From Parietaria judaica (taxonomy: Eukaryota; Streptophyta; Magnoliopsida; Rosales; Urticaceae): DNA of 64,000 nt. Below the pieces are notes generated by a model, which was given only the letters and a program-made list of their open reading frames with translations, searched no databases and was not told the origin of the DNA. Made by a program: the position numbers and the translations under genes. Each line of letters starts with the position of its first letter. Position 1 is the stretch's first letter. Location: the NCBI GenBank assembly GCA_954871525.1, contig OX940868.1, positions 23,617,056-23,681,055 on the forward strand, written 5' to 3'. This document shows, piece by piece, positions 12,606 through 24,700 of the stretch.

Positions 12606-13884
12606 ACGAAAAAATATCGTTTATTATTTTGATAAAAAAATTTAATAATATTTTTTTATTGTGAATTATAAATAAAAGAACTATATCATTAAACGTTACA
12701 AATTGCTTCATTTTAGTTATATTTTACTTTTTTTTTATTAAAATAAGTAAAATAAAATACTATTCTCAAAATAAAATAATGGATAAATAAAGTACTATTC
12801 TCAAAATAAATAACCATTTAAATTTGAAGAGCCTGTCAAAATATTAATAGGAAGATTCATCGGCGGAACCTGGATTCGGAAGGAGGGGGCACATATTTTT
12901 TTCCATTAAACTTATATAATAAATTCAAAATCGCAATACAAAACTTACATATTGTATAAATAAACCCGATTAATAAGTATGTATCGCCAACTTAGCAAAT
13001 TCCAATATATTACCTTGATTTAAGATATGTCGTCGACGATGATGAAAGAGAAGCGGGTGAAGCAGACGATGATGAAAGAGAAGCGGGTGAAGCAGACGAT
13101 GATGAAAGAGAAGCGGGTGAAGCAAGCGAGAGGATAAGCAAAACCCAAGAATATAATTGACACAGTCCGACATGAAGAGAGAGAGACAATTTACATGAAG
13201 AGATAGACTATTTTTTATAGACTATAGCATAACTTGTATAGATAGAGGTAAAAAATAAATAGCAAGATAGATATAAAAATTACTATAGCTATAGTATATA
13301 AAGCTTGTGTGTGTATACAAAGCTTGTGTACACCTATAGAATAACTAAGGCTATAATGAATTGAATGCATTGGATTTTTTCCCGTGCTAATAAGATTTTT
13401 CATAGTTTTGGGAGGCTTTGACCATGTAGCTTACTACGTAGTTTCGCTATCGGGAAGATTATTGAAGGGCCCTCTATAAGTATTATCAATTACCTTTGGA
13501 AATTTTTAGGTTCAAGCTAATATATGTATTCTTTAAATTTTTTTTTAAAAATCAATCTGTGAAATAAATGTCAAATGGTAAGATGTAGAGAAATGACTAA
13601 GATTTAGATTTTATAAATTTGGAAATGAAAGTGTTGAGATTTGTCAATATTTAGAATTAGTGAATTCTGAGGCGGTGACGAAATAAGATCGATGATAAAT
13701 GTACTAATTTTTTTATTATTTAAATTATATGTTGCAATGGAATTTCTGTGGACAATTTAGAAAGAAAAAAAATGTATTTTTATACTATAATTTATTGAAA
13801 TAATTAAGATACATTCCTTCATAGAGATCGTGCGCTACAATGTTTATAGATAAATGTTGTTACTACATTTTCTTTTGAATTTTA
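12606..13884. other. AT-rich intergenic
   Basis: No gene seen. The words GGCGGAACCTGGATTCGGA at about 12864 resemble the GGCGGAxCCxGGATT ends common in plant hAT-type elements, but no partner end was found. A 30-bp minisatellite is listed separately. Confidence 0.35.
13035..13124 (+). repeat. 30-bp minisatellite, three copies
   Basis: Three identical head-to-tail copies of a 30-bp unit beginning GACGATGATGAAAGAGAAGC. The unit length is a multiple of three, so all frames stay open. One plus-strand frame starts at ATG 13027 and would give a short repeated basic peptide (TMMKEKRVKQ units). The exact identity of the copies implies recent expansion. No evidence that it is coding. Confidence 0.7.
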
Positions 13885-13898
13885 ATGGTCACAAAAAA

Positions 13899-14119
13899 TT
13901 AAACCAAACTTGTTTGGCCAAGTGGTAAATCCACTACAATAACTCTTCCATGAGGTCTTGGGTTCGATCCCTTGAGACGCAGAAATTGCGTAATATATGT
14001 AATCTTGGCCGATAGTGCATGCGGCCAATATTGCCGGTTGTTCTTACCGTGACAAATATCTTGTAACATGACTACATGTATCTTGGCCAATAGTGCCACC
14101 CAATTAAAAAAAAAAATGC
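13899..14119 (+). mobile_element. tRNA-derived SINE
   Basis: RNA polymerase III promoter boxes are clear: A box TGGCCAAGTGGT at 13915-13926 and B box GGTTCGATCCC at 13961-13971. A body of about 200 bp ends in an A-rich tail (14106-14116). It is flanked by a perfect 14-bp TSD, ATGGTCACAAAAAA, at 13885-13898 and 14120-14133, proving retroposition. The head resembles a leucine/serine-type tRNA gene but is too diverged to be a functional tRNA. Confidence 0.88.
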
Positions 14120-14133
14120 ATGGTCACAAAAAA

Positions 14134-16025
14134 CTATGAGTAGATGAGAACAAAAATTGTAATTTTGTATTTAATTGCCAAGTGTCTTAATATATATGTG
14201 TTGTTTTTTTATTTATGTAATTGAACAAATGGTAAAATAAAAAACATAATTATTTTTAATTTTGTATTAGTGATAATGAATACATTTCACATTCATTATG
14301 AGTAACAAATGGTAGTTTCTATCATTAGCTCTACATGCTAATAGATGTAGTTTTTTTTTTTTACTAAATGATATCGGTCATTAATTTAAGAAAATTAAAA
14401 TATGAAAAAGGAGAAATCTAATGGAATTCGGACAGTGATAAAGACTAACAATTCATGTATGCAAAAGGAAAAAAAATTATAATTAAATCATTAAGAGCAT
14501 GCAATAAAAAAGTTATAGTTAAATTTATTTAAAATTTTAAATTCAATATGCATTAAGAGCATGCAATAGTAACGTGGATAAACAAATCTTAAACCTCTTG
14601 TTCGCTTGTGCATAATTTATCCACGAATTGGAAAGAAGATCATTATCAGTCGAGTTTTGGCGTATACACTTTTGCAAAAAGAATTGGGTGCAATATATTT
14701 ATTTTGAAATAGAAAAAATATTGTGCATATTTAAATCATTAAGTAACCTTGGTTTTCAATGTTCCCATTTGATCAGAGTAATCGGTTAATTCTTTGAAAT
14801 AGAAAATATATTTAGCTTATCTACTTAACTCTTTGATGTAGATTCTTGTTTTTCCAAAACCAATTGACAAAATATTATTTATTTTTGCGGATAAAAAGAA
14901 TACAATTTGTAATGAAAATAACCGTATAGCAAAGGAATAGAGAAAATGTTCTTTTATGTATATAGATAGGTACATATTGTATATAAAGACATAACAATGA
15001 CAGATAAAATAAATGAGAAGTGTCTTGCTGAAATTAGCAGCATGTACAATATAAGGTAGTTAAAAACAAAATATACCCCTTGAAAACTATTTGCATGTCC
15101 AACAATTTACTTGAGCAAAAGAATAGAAGCATATTTACAATTATAGTAATTGAATACAAATATTTCTTGCATAGAGCTCGAGAAGGAATTTGCTAAATTC
15201 TTTAGTGATATTGCTAAGAATAGAAAGCAAATAACACATCTCAATCAATACTACATTAAGAGTAAAAAAAATTAGGACAATTTTATAAAATTGGCACCGT
15301 GGTGGTGGTGTCGACAGTGAACTTGACTTTGTTGCAGGCGAGCTAGGGGGCAATGTCTGTTGGAATTGATGAAGCCGAAACCATTAGAGTCGTAAAACCA
15401 CTGGACCTTGCATGCCGCACAATAATCCTATGAGGCGCAAACAATCTCCTTCACTATGGCTTGCAAATAGAGGGTCGTGTTTTTCCGACGCTCTAGTCAA
15501 TCTCAGATCCTTAGATCTCTGGCTTTCGAACCATCTCGGCAGACAGTTTCTCGTGCACCAAAATAGTTGTGTAATTTCTACAAAAAAATACACCAACAAA
15601 TAAAACGAAATTAGAAATAGTGAAAACAAAAAGCTTAGAAACAAATAAGCAACATGAGAGGAAAGAGCATGAAAGTGTTCTTAAATAGAGGTTGATTGGT
15701 TACATGTAAATTATATTAATATAAATTAGTAATTAATTAACATATAAGAGATTCGATGAAGACTATCGGGCTATATATTCATTCCAAAAATATCCTTTTC
15801 CAAAAATATCCTCGTGACTTTCAATTCCATAGTATTCATTAATTAATTAGTACATTTCATAATGAACAATGAATATAGAAAGAATAAAAGATTAAACGTA
15901 TGAAGGATATGAAAAACCACCGAATGGATACTATTGCCTATTTAGTTTAATGCATGGTTTGTAGTAATTATGATACGTTACGTCTAGAAGTGTGAATGGG
16001 ATTTTATTTACCTAATTATCAATAA
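14134..16025. other. Intergenic with one GC-richer unknown block
   Basis: Mostly AT-rich. A block at 15295-15560 is markedly richer in GC than its surroundings and could be an old captured gene fragment. On the minus strand one frame reads VQWFYDSNGFGFI, faintly like the start of a cold-shock domain, but the frame does not continue convincingly. No product can be assigned. Confidence 0.35.
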
Positions 16026-16215
16026 CTAGTGGACAGGCACCGCGCGAAGCGCGGTGGCGATTAAATATTTTAAATGGTTTACATAACACCGATAGACATG
16101 GAGATATATAGATTTTTGACATGTGCACGTTATATTAAAAAAGACTATACAGAGTAAGAAAAATCATATAGATCAAATAACTGATAGTTGAAGCTATCTC
16201 TCAAGACTCTTTACC

Positions 16216-16430
16216 GCAACAATATCGATATCTTCATCGCATTATTCTATTGGGTTTAATAGAATGTCATTTTTCTTTTATATACTCTACTCAAATAAAA
16301 AAACATAATGCAACAATATCGATATCTTCATCGCACAATACTTTTGTAGAGAAATAAATATTGCGCTCACGAAGATTTATAGAATGTCATTTTTCTTTTA
16401 TATACTCTACTCAAATAAAAAAAACATAAC
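16216..16430 (+). repeat. Two-copy tandem duplication
   Basis: The unit starting GCAACAATATCGATATCTTC occurs at 16216 and again at 16310. Both copies end with ATAGAATGTCATTTTTCTTT and ACTCTACTCAAATAAAAAA. The second copy has an extra insertion of about 25 bp (16345-16372). Confidence 0.75.
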
Positions 16431-16743
16431 TTTTCTTTCTTTGTTTTCATAACAACTTTAAATAGTTAGGCTATACATAACAAAGTACGTAGTATCATAT
16501 AATTGACCATAATTTTGTATACCAATAATATATATTTTTTTATATATATACTCTTGATAAATCGCATCAACTATTAATCTTATTCATACATTATTTGGAT
16601 ATCGGTTAACTTTACTATGAAGAGAAAAATATATTAATAGAATGTTAAAAGTAATTGTAATTAGTCACAATAAAGACATTTGAGTCAATATAATTTTAAA
16701 TATTATCACCGGAAAAACATTCAGGTTAGTATAATTTAACTTT

Positions 16744-16782
<39 letters not shown>

Positions 16783-17639
16783 TATTTAGAGTTTCTATTG
16801 ACGTACATTAACTTTTATGAATATATAAAAGGTGTTATGTAAACACATTAAAATTAAATTATTTCAAAACGCAACTATTGAATTATCTAATACATTTTCA
16901 GACATACATAATCATAGATACCCAATGCTTGATTGTCTTTGTATTTATTGATGAACTTCTTATATGATTATTAGGGTAACAGAATTACGCGCCCTTTTAA
17001 GTTATATATTGAAATTAAAGAAAAATGACAGTTATTTAACATGTAACAATAGGTAATTAAATATATTTAATAGCATGTGTGTATTATAATCAAAAGATTT
17101 GTAGAACGACAAACCAAAAGTCTTGAATTTATTATTCTATGAAATCAAAAGTAATCTAATATAGGAGGTTATTAAGATGACAGTAATGTCTCATCCAGCG
17201 CACAATCACAATGTACCTTAAAACGAAACATAAGTATATAAAAGAATCAATCATAATATTAGACCAACTCTTACTCGAGAGAGATTATTAAAAGTAGGTG
17301 CGATTTCTTAAAAATTTAGAAGCGGAGGCGGTCACACGTAAAGTGGAGAAACTAAAAAAAGGTAAAATGTCATATTAAAAAGAATTCCATAACATAAAAA
17401 AATAGGAGACAAACTAAAAAATTATTTTTGAAAATTATAAAAACCGGGAAAAGAAGAAAGAAACATATAAAAAAGAAACAAAACAATAATACTTTACTGT
17501 TATATTAAATTAATATTCTATTCAGTAGCTACATTCACCGTAACTCGTTCATCGGACCCAAAACAATACGTGAATGCTAGAAATCTTAGAACATATTTTA
17601 CTGTTATATCTCGACCAATACTCATAAATTTACATTTAC

Positions 17640-17669
<30 letters not shown>

Positions 17670-17673
<4 letters not shown>

Positions 17674-18018
17674 TAAAAATTCATGGCACTGAGGTCGGCG
17701 CTGACTTTGGCGTATAGCTTCGACAAAAGCTTCGCAATATAAGTGGTCTCATTATATATTAAAAGCTAATTAGAATATTTATATTGAATTACCGATGGTG
17801 TAGTGAGTGATATTGATAATAATATTAATTACTATTACATATAACATTTTTCAATCTTATATAAGCAATTAAATACCTTCAATTCATGTCATCGAGCCGC
17901 GTCTCGCTGACTTTGGCGTACAGCTGTGACAAAAGCTTCACAATATAAAATTATCACATTATATATATAACGATTAAAATATTAATGTATAAATACCGAT
18001 GGTACGTACAGTGATAGT

Positions 18019-18077
<59 letters not shown>

Positions 18078-18089
18078 TTCAATCTAATA

Positions 18090-18126
<37 letters not shown>

Positions 18127-18300
18127 TCAATCTAATATAAGAAATTAACTACCTTCAATTCATGGTAGAATTCGTTGCCAACTTTCAAGAATAGATGAAA
18201 CAAAAGTTTCACAATAAAAATTGTCACATATTATATATAAAGCTTTGAATATATATATATACCTACTGACGATATAGTGATGGATTTGGTCGAGAAGTTT
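17670..18300 (-). repeat. Triplicated unit with exon-like core
   Basis: Three diverged tandem units start near 17680, 17885 and 18155. Each has CTGACTTTGGCGTA (or its diverged form) followed by ACAAAAGCTTCxCAATATAA. Units 1 and 2 then have ACCGATGGT and CAATCT(A/T)ATATAAG. On the minus strand the core reads KLLSKLYAKVS, KLLSQLYAKVS and KLLFHLFLKVG. In units 2 and 3 it is followed by ATGAATTGAAG|GTA(T/G)TT, a plausible 5' splice site. This looks like a tandemly multiplied small exon with its intron, now partly decayed. The parent gene is not recognised. Confidence 0.5.
18023..18126. repeat. (TAA)n / (TTA)n hairpin-forming microsatellite
   Basis: A run of TAA repeats (18023-18063) is followed by ATT repeats (18064-18076 and 18091-18126). 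The two halves are reverse complements and could form a long hairpin. It sits inside the second unit of the triplication. Confidence 0.85.
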
Positions 18301-19046
18301 GCCTGCTTAACTTCGAATTGGATAAAGAAAAAAGATCATGCTCTGTAGGTTAGGAAAGAAGAACAAATGTCTATATATACATGCATTGTTAGAAGATTAA
18401 CAGATGCAACACTATTTTGATTGTCCCACAACATTGAATCTGGAATAAATTTACAACATACGAAAGGTTTTTTTATTCAATTACGTACCAATAACTATTG
18501 CTTGATTGTCAAAGGGCTTTTATTTACTTACGGTTTATAATGAAGTTGAAGAAACAATTGATAAGTAGCTCATGAATATAGCAATTACTCTATCCTGATT
18601 TAAAATAATAATAAAAAATGATAAAATGGGGCTGAAATATATAGACTAAAAACAGAACAAATTAAATATTATGTGTGTGTTTATTAATAATTTAGCCTCT
18701 TGGTGTTTATTCAGTCATTGATTATATATTCATTTGATAACCTATTGAAATTCTAAATTATAATATTCATTGAAGTTTATTAATATCAATTGATTTTTTG
18801 AAGAAAAAAATTCTAAATTCTATAAAAATAGAATTCTCAATTCTCTCTACTTACAACATGCCATGTCAACTACATGTGATTTTCCTTTTATATATATATA
18901 GAAGAAAAAAATTTCTAAATTCTATAAAAATAGAATTCTCAATTCTCTCTAAGAAAATCAAAATTCTAAGAAAATAGGAAACATGTAAACCTTGAGTTCT
19001 ATTTTGCCATGTCATTCACTTGTGATTTTGCTTTTATATATATAGA

Positions 19047-19076
19047 CTAGTGGACTGCACCGCGCTTCGCGCGGTG
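19047..19076 (-). mobile_element. Helitron 3' terminus abutting another Helitron 5' end
   Basis: CTAG at 19047-19050 and hairpin CACCGCGC-TTC-GCGCGGTG at 19058-19076. On the minus strand CTAG is followed directly by TCTATATATATAAAAG of the element to its left, so the two elements are joined head-to-tail with no host base between them. The 5' end of this right-hand element was not found. Confidence 0.65.
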
Positions 19077-19704
19077 GCAATAAAATCATATAAAAATTAT
19101 AACTCGTCAATCGTAATTGGAAGACTTATTTCTACATCAAACTCGTCAATTACTTAATTAAATAATTTTAATTATTGTGATTGTCTATTGTTCAAAAATT
19201 TGATAATGTTATTCTCTTTTTTTAATGTCTATATATATATATATATAAATCTTACAAAATAAATTGTATTATAAAATTTATTTTCAAATAGACGGCAATA
19301 TAAAAATAGAGGAGTATGTCCTATATGTAAGGAAAATTGTTTTACTTAATACAATATTTTTACTATGCAATTTATTCTTAATAGTTAATCTCACGTTTAA
19401 ATGTATTATTATATGTTTGCGGGTTAAATATTTTATAACAAATCATGGTAATCAATGTTTTAAGTAGAGAGGTCATTCATGGTTAAATAATTTCTCAACG
19501 TTGCCTTTGTAACAGAAATATAAAGTTGACTAATGATTATTGCGTTATAAATGGTAATGAATATTGATTTTCAACATATGTATATCTGTTACATGTTTAA
19601 TAAGTTACAGACCAACACATTTTCAACGACTATCTAGCATTCGTCGTCGCTAAAAAAAGGCACCAATGCTATATATGATTGTATTGTTCATTCTATAATA
19701 TACG

Positions 19705-19734
19705 CTAGTGGACGGCACCGCGCTTCGCACAGTG
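19705..19734 (-). mobile_element. Helitron 3' terminus, decayed hairpin
   Basis: CTAG at 19705-19708, then GGCACCGCGCTTCGCACAGTGG (hairpin 19716-19734) with two stem changes. The flanking base on the plus strand is G instead of A, so the insertion-site rule is not kept. Positions 19077-19704 between this and the previous terminus are AT-rich with no gene. Confidence 0.5.
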
Positions 19735-19762
19735 GCGAGACAGTATCTCGTTTTAATTTAAA

Positions 19763-21284
19763 GGGTAATTAACAGCATAAATAGCCAAAGTTTTCACTTT
19801 TCCGTAGGCACGATGCCAATCCCAAAAAACGACGGCAAAAATATCCAAAGTTCACTAATCATGGTAATTACGAATTTCTATCTAATTAAGTAGATGTTTG
19901 TTAGTCAACTCATGATATGGCAGCGTTGACCGCCTCGCAGACAATTACGTGGCACGCCACGTTATTTATTATTATTATTATTTTCAATTTTTTGTGGGGC
20001 CACTTTTCTCATTCATCTACCATGTTGCCATGTGTCTGTTCACTCTCTCCCAAATACTGCAAAGTCATATATAAATACCCAAAATTTTATAAGGTTGGAA
20101 CTCATGACCCATCCCTTTAAAACAAGACACCAAACCACTACAAGTTTATTTTATGTTAAACTGTGATACAAATAACAATTTAGACAACAAATTTGTCTCT
20201 TAAAAAGAAAAAGAAAAACAAATCTGTTTATTAATAAGCATTATTAGACTTTTCTGGGACAGTTTGTCTCTTTGAATTTTTGGGGTCGGGCTCAGATTGA
20301 CTTTTCTGGGACAGTTTTGAGTTAAATTTTTTGGGTCAGGCCTCAGTTAACTTTTTTTTTCTTATTAAGTTATTAGTTGGTAAATTTTTTAACTATATAT
20401 ATATTTCAATAACCAAAGTATACAACAAAATATTCATATACCGTTCAAAAAAATGTTCATGTTTATCTAGGTAAATTAATATTAATATGTCAAAAAATGA
20501 AACTTAATTTTAATATTTTTGTTATGAAATAAAGGTACATACTGTATGTGACAAAAATACACATAAAAATATTTATTATTACATAAAATAATTTCAGTAG
20601 TTGAATTTAATTTTTAACTTAATTAATATTTATAAATTATACTTTTTAAACTTAAGTAATATAATGTTTTGATTAACGTTAGTATCACAAAACATATTTT
20701 TATTCCAATGATGTTTATCATAATTTTCAGTTTTATAAATATGTTACAAATTTATACTTTTTAACTTAAGTATTATATTTATACGAAGCTAATTGTTAAT
20801 GTTTATTAACCTAATTAAACTTAGTACGTCACAAAATCTATTATATGTCTAATAATGCCTATTAATAGATATATTCGCTAATTAAATTTTTTATTTTATC
20901 TTAGTGTAATATGAAATAAACTTGGTGTGATAGTTTGATGCCTTGTTTCGGAGGGATAGGTCATGGGTTCTGACATTGTATATGAATTTTTTTCGGGTAC
21001 TTACATAGATGATGTGGCAGTTTGGAGAGGGGAAGGAGAGAAGTGGGGGCCGGACAAAAAATATTTTTTTATTAATAATAAATGACGTGGCATGCCACGT
21101 AGTCGTCCATGTGGCAGTCAACTGTGCCACATCATCATTTGAGTAATAGACATTCACTTAATTGGATGAAAATTTGTAATTAACGTGATTAGTGCACTTT
21201 GGAGGTTTTTGCCATCATTTTTGGGGATTGGCATCATGCCTACGGGAAAGTGAAAACTTTGGCCATTTATGCCGCCAATTACCC
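19763..21284. mobile_element. MULE-type element, 1522 bp, non-autonomous
   Basis: Long terminal inverted repeats of roughly 390 bp: the left end GGGTAATTAACAGCATAAAT matches the reverse complement of the right end GGGTAATTGGCGGCATAAAT, followed in both by CCAAAGTTTTCACTTT and CGTAGGCA. A perfect 9-bp TSD, TAATTTAAA, lies at 19754-19762 and 21285-21293. Long TIRs with a 9-bp TSD are the hallmark of Mutator-like elements. The centre (20160-20900) has no transposase reading frame and includes a partial tandem repeat (TGACTTTTCTGGGACAGTTT at 20246 and 20297). Confidence 0.9.
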
Positions 21285-21293
21285 TAATTTAAA

Positions 21294-23529
21294 TAACAAT
21301 ATTGCGAATCAAAAAAAAAAAAAATAACAATATTGTATAAGTCAATTTCATCGAATATAGGTAGATATAAGTTCATTCAAGTAACTCCTTCCAAAAAAAA
21401 ATGAAGTAATTTTATCATCAAATATATATTGTAATATTTGTAAAAATTATTACATAACCAAAATATTATTTACAAAGTAGCTTGTAGTGTAAGAATTGAA
21501 GAGTCGGTTCAAAATTGATAAAGTAACTTTTTTAAAAATTAATAGATTTAATGTTAACTTTTCATCTTGGAGTGAAAAGAAAGTGTTTTAAGAATTAATG
21601 GTAGAATAATAATTCAAGTGCTATATGTCGATCATCAGTATTTTGTTTATTTTAACTGAAATATCTATGTTCATATCCAACTCAACAGTAATTATTAGGT
21701 CATGTATCAATATGAGTAAATATATATTTTAAAATAAACAGGTTATACATTATTTTGCTAAAGCTTTCGTCCAAAAAATTGGTCTTAATCGATCCTAGAG
21801 CTTGACTATGGTTATGAGTTGTGATGCATTCAAGCTTCTTGAGTGGTAAAAAAAATAGGGTAAATTGTGGCTAAAATATCTAATGTTCCGGTTTTTTTTT
21901 AATTATGTACCCAAATTTTTTTTTGTGGCTATTATATCCAAAGTTTATTCTGTTAACGCCAAACGTACCCACCGTTAAATCTCCATTCATCCTCCCTACG
22001 TGGCACACATGTCGCTGAGGATTAACGGAGATTTAACGGTGGGTATGTTTGGCGTTAACGGAATAAACTTTGGGTATAATAGCCACAAAAAAAAAAAAAA
22101 AATTGGGTACTTAATTAAAAAAAATTGAAACATTGAGTATTTTAGCCACAGTTTTGTACATGAAATCGGAGGATCAATCAGTGGGAACCAAACCATTTCT
22201 TCAGCTTGGATCAACATTTCTTGAAACGAACGATAGTTCATTAAAATAAAGGCACCAAAAATCACTTATTTCGGTAAAACCAAACGTACACTTGGTAAAA
22301 GATGGGCATCGAAACAGAAGGTCAAATATTAAACACCAGTAATTCGAACAATTTCTACTCATTCAACTTCTCGCCACCAACCCTCTCACTCACAACAACT
22401 AATCGCTTATCTGCATTAAAAGAAAAAAGAAAAGAAAAGAAAAGGCAAAAGTTATTATTTTTAGTGGTAAACAATGGAAAAAGAAATTAAACAAACACGA
22501 ACCTTCGAAAGAAACGACGAACACATATCCAAACATATTACTTGCTTCTCAAATTTATACAAACAAACAGCTATTACAAATTGAAAATAAAATCAAGACC
22601 AAAATGAAAATACTCAAAACATAAACTTACAAAACACAACTTAGAAGTAATTTGTTATCAAACACTGCTATCTAAATAATGCGGTATTCTTTAATTCTTG
22701 AAGCTCGTATAAGATTATGAAGGGCTTTGCAAGGTATCTCAAAGCAAGGAAGTGCCAAAAATTCTTGATCTGTCAAAAAAACATGTACAATATAAAGACA
22801 TAACATATATAGAATAATATACGGGAAAGAACAATTATACAAAGATGCCGTCATCTACTAATTATAAAATAATTATGTTGTCGAGATATGTACTTCCGGT
22901 AGCTCTCATCTTTGCATTTGGCTCATGAAACTCATTGAAGTCCAAAATTGTAACCTAAAATAGCAACTGAAAGTGTTAATTACACAATTATAATCATGAG
23001 TAACATTCAAAGAAATAAATAGTCGATAGTACAACCTCCCTTTTTTTTAGATACTGACAGTTCCATGTAGTAGATGAAAGCCCTATAAACATGGGGCTCG
23101 ATGCGAAAACCGAGTCAAGGCCTCAAGGCTGACTTACTATAGACACCACCAGAATCGCCAATCCGCCAACGCCAACGAACTCCTTGAACGCGATAGCCAA
23201 CTACGCAGCGTCGATAGGGTCCTTAAAAATGACGTTAAGCAACGTTATTATGCGAATTTTGATTAAAAATAATAGAACGTAGGGCTTGGAACGACTTACC
23301 TGACTCGGCAATGGTTTAGAAAGTATATATGTTGCAAAAGAGGAGGTTGGCGGACAGAGTTAACGGGTAAGTTAAAGGCGCTACAAGAATAGAGTGGTCA
23401 ACTCCTCAAATTTGACTTTGAGTATTTTTACAACCACTTTTAAACTTTGAGTACATGAGGGATTCTTTGACCAAACTTTGAGTATTTTTACGTCATTAAC
23501 CCTTAAAAAATAATCAATATAAAGCAAGT
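21294..23529. other. Intergenic between MULE and copy B
   Basis: Mostly AT-rich with no supported gene. A foldback element is listed separately. A GC-richer block at 23090-23250 on the minus strand can be read as LAIAFKEFVGVGGLAILVVSI with a stop just upstream. It may be a gene fragment but I cannot name it. Confidence 0.35.
21858..22155. repeat. Foldback MITE of about 300 bp
   Basis: The left arm (AAATTGTGGCTAAAATATCT near 21862) pairs with the right arm (CTCAATGT and TATTTTAGCCACAGTTT reversed, 22131-22156). The centre is a near-perfect palindrome: ACCCACCGTTAAATCTCC at 21968 mirrors GGAGATTTAACGGTGGGT at 22026. The TIR style (TGTGGCTAAAATA) resembles the MULE-like ends at 19763. I could not confirm a TSD. 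Confidence 0.6.
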
Positions 23530-24481
23530 TTTGTATCCTCTTATATATTTATGTGGGTTTTTTTTTTTTTTTTACGTTTTTATAAATTTTCGTCAAAAAA
23601 GTTTGCCACCTTCTTTTGAAAAACTTATAATAATTTTTATTAATCTCTCTCTTTTATGACCTCTGGGTGTCGTTTCTTTCTCGAAATTCTGTCCTTATTT
23701 ATGCAGATAAGTTCCATTTATAAAGTTCATATTTTTCTGGATTTTTTTTGCTGAAAAAATAAAATCCAAAACGAAATGGGTTCTCCCAGTTCTCGAGGCG
23801 ATTCATTCATTGAGAAGAAATATAATTGATTCTATTTTCTTATCTGTTGTAAGTTGCCAAAGGTATAATTCCTTCAAAAAAAAAAAAAAGTAACCAAAAG
23901 TTTAAAAAAGATTTTAGGGCATTTGGGCCCAACATTAAGTGAGCCCCGTTGGGCCCACGAATTGGACCAATGCAAACTGTTGCCCTCTGGGCTGAGGCTG
24001 TTTGCTACCTCGGCCCAACACTGTGCCTGCACATTGCGTTTTTTCAGCCCACTGTTGGCAGCCACACACCGTTGACCGCGGATTCAGGTGTTGACCTTAA
24101 GGCCCGTGGTCAAACCCACTCTCAAAACAAAACAAAAAACGATTTTTTTTTTATTTGTAAATTGGATTAACTACGTTGGTAAGAAAATCGTGATTACTTA
24201 TTTTGTTTAGTCCTAAATTTGTTTGTGAGTTTTTGTATTAATTAATTTTGTGAAAATGAATATTCTGAAGATGTTTTTTTCTAGAAGCTGATTGAGGACT
24301 ATATTTAAAGTCATCACATCGCGTTATAATTTAAAAATTTTAATGAAGGACAATTTTAGAATTATTAATTAGTTATTTTTAATAGCTTTTAATAACTAGA
24401 ATAATATGTAATTAGAAAATTATGTTATAATTAACTTAGGTTTTAAAGCTTTTTATTTTATCATGAGATGAATTTTATTAG

Positions 24482-24700
24482 GCCGAGGATCGCCTGAGCA
24501 CCACCGTCTTCCCGTCTCCTTGAGTAACATTGCAGTCTTGTACATGTGGATCAACTCCAATTGCTCCAGCCCGACGCTCGAGCTCTAGGAGTCGATATCG
24601 ATGACTTGCCCTGCGACGAATCGAGCGGGCAAGCTCGCCGATAGCGCGGACAATCTTGTGTGGAGCAGCAGAGATGATGTCATGGCCGGCCCAATCATTT
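24482..24700 (-). pseudogene. Geranylgeranyl diphosphate synthase relic, copy B
   Basis: Minus-strand fragments are KIVRAIGELARSI, then after a frameshift VAGQVIDIDS, a TAG stop, and SVGLEQLELIHMYKTAMLLKE. These match the order of the conserved region of plant GGPP synthases between the two aspartate-rich motifs (RAIGELAR..GLVAGQVVDI..VGLEQLEFIHLHKTA). Unlike copy A, the RAIGELAR-VAGQV part is kept, so the internal deletion in copy A happened separately. The second aspartate-rich motif downstream is absent. Confidence 0.78.

Larger units (their letters stand above)
16026..19046 (-). mobile_element. Helitron-like element, about 3.0 kb
   Basis: The minus-strand 3' end has CTAG (16029-16026) followed by T, with hairpin CACCGCGC-GAA-GCGCGGTG at 16038-16056. 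The minus-strand 5' end starts TCTATATATATAAAAGC at 19046 and leads into CACAAGTGAATGACATGGC. A second, similar 5' end (TCTATATATATATAAAAGG) is at 18902, and the stretch of about 46 bp next to it is duplicated (18803 and 18903), so nested or terminal duplication is possible. No helicase ORF. It carries the triplicated unit at 17.67-18.30 kb. Confidence 0.5.

Noticed and set aside
13035..13124. CRISPR-like array
   Set aside because: The units abut directly with no spacers and the genome is eukaryotic; it is a minisatellite.
13899..13980. Possible tRNA gene
   Set aside because: A and B boxes are present, but no full cloverleaf is apparent, and the A-tail with a 14-bp TSD shows it is a SINE.
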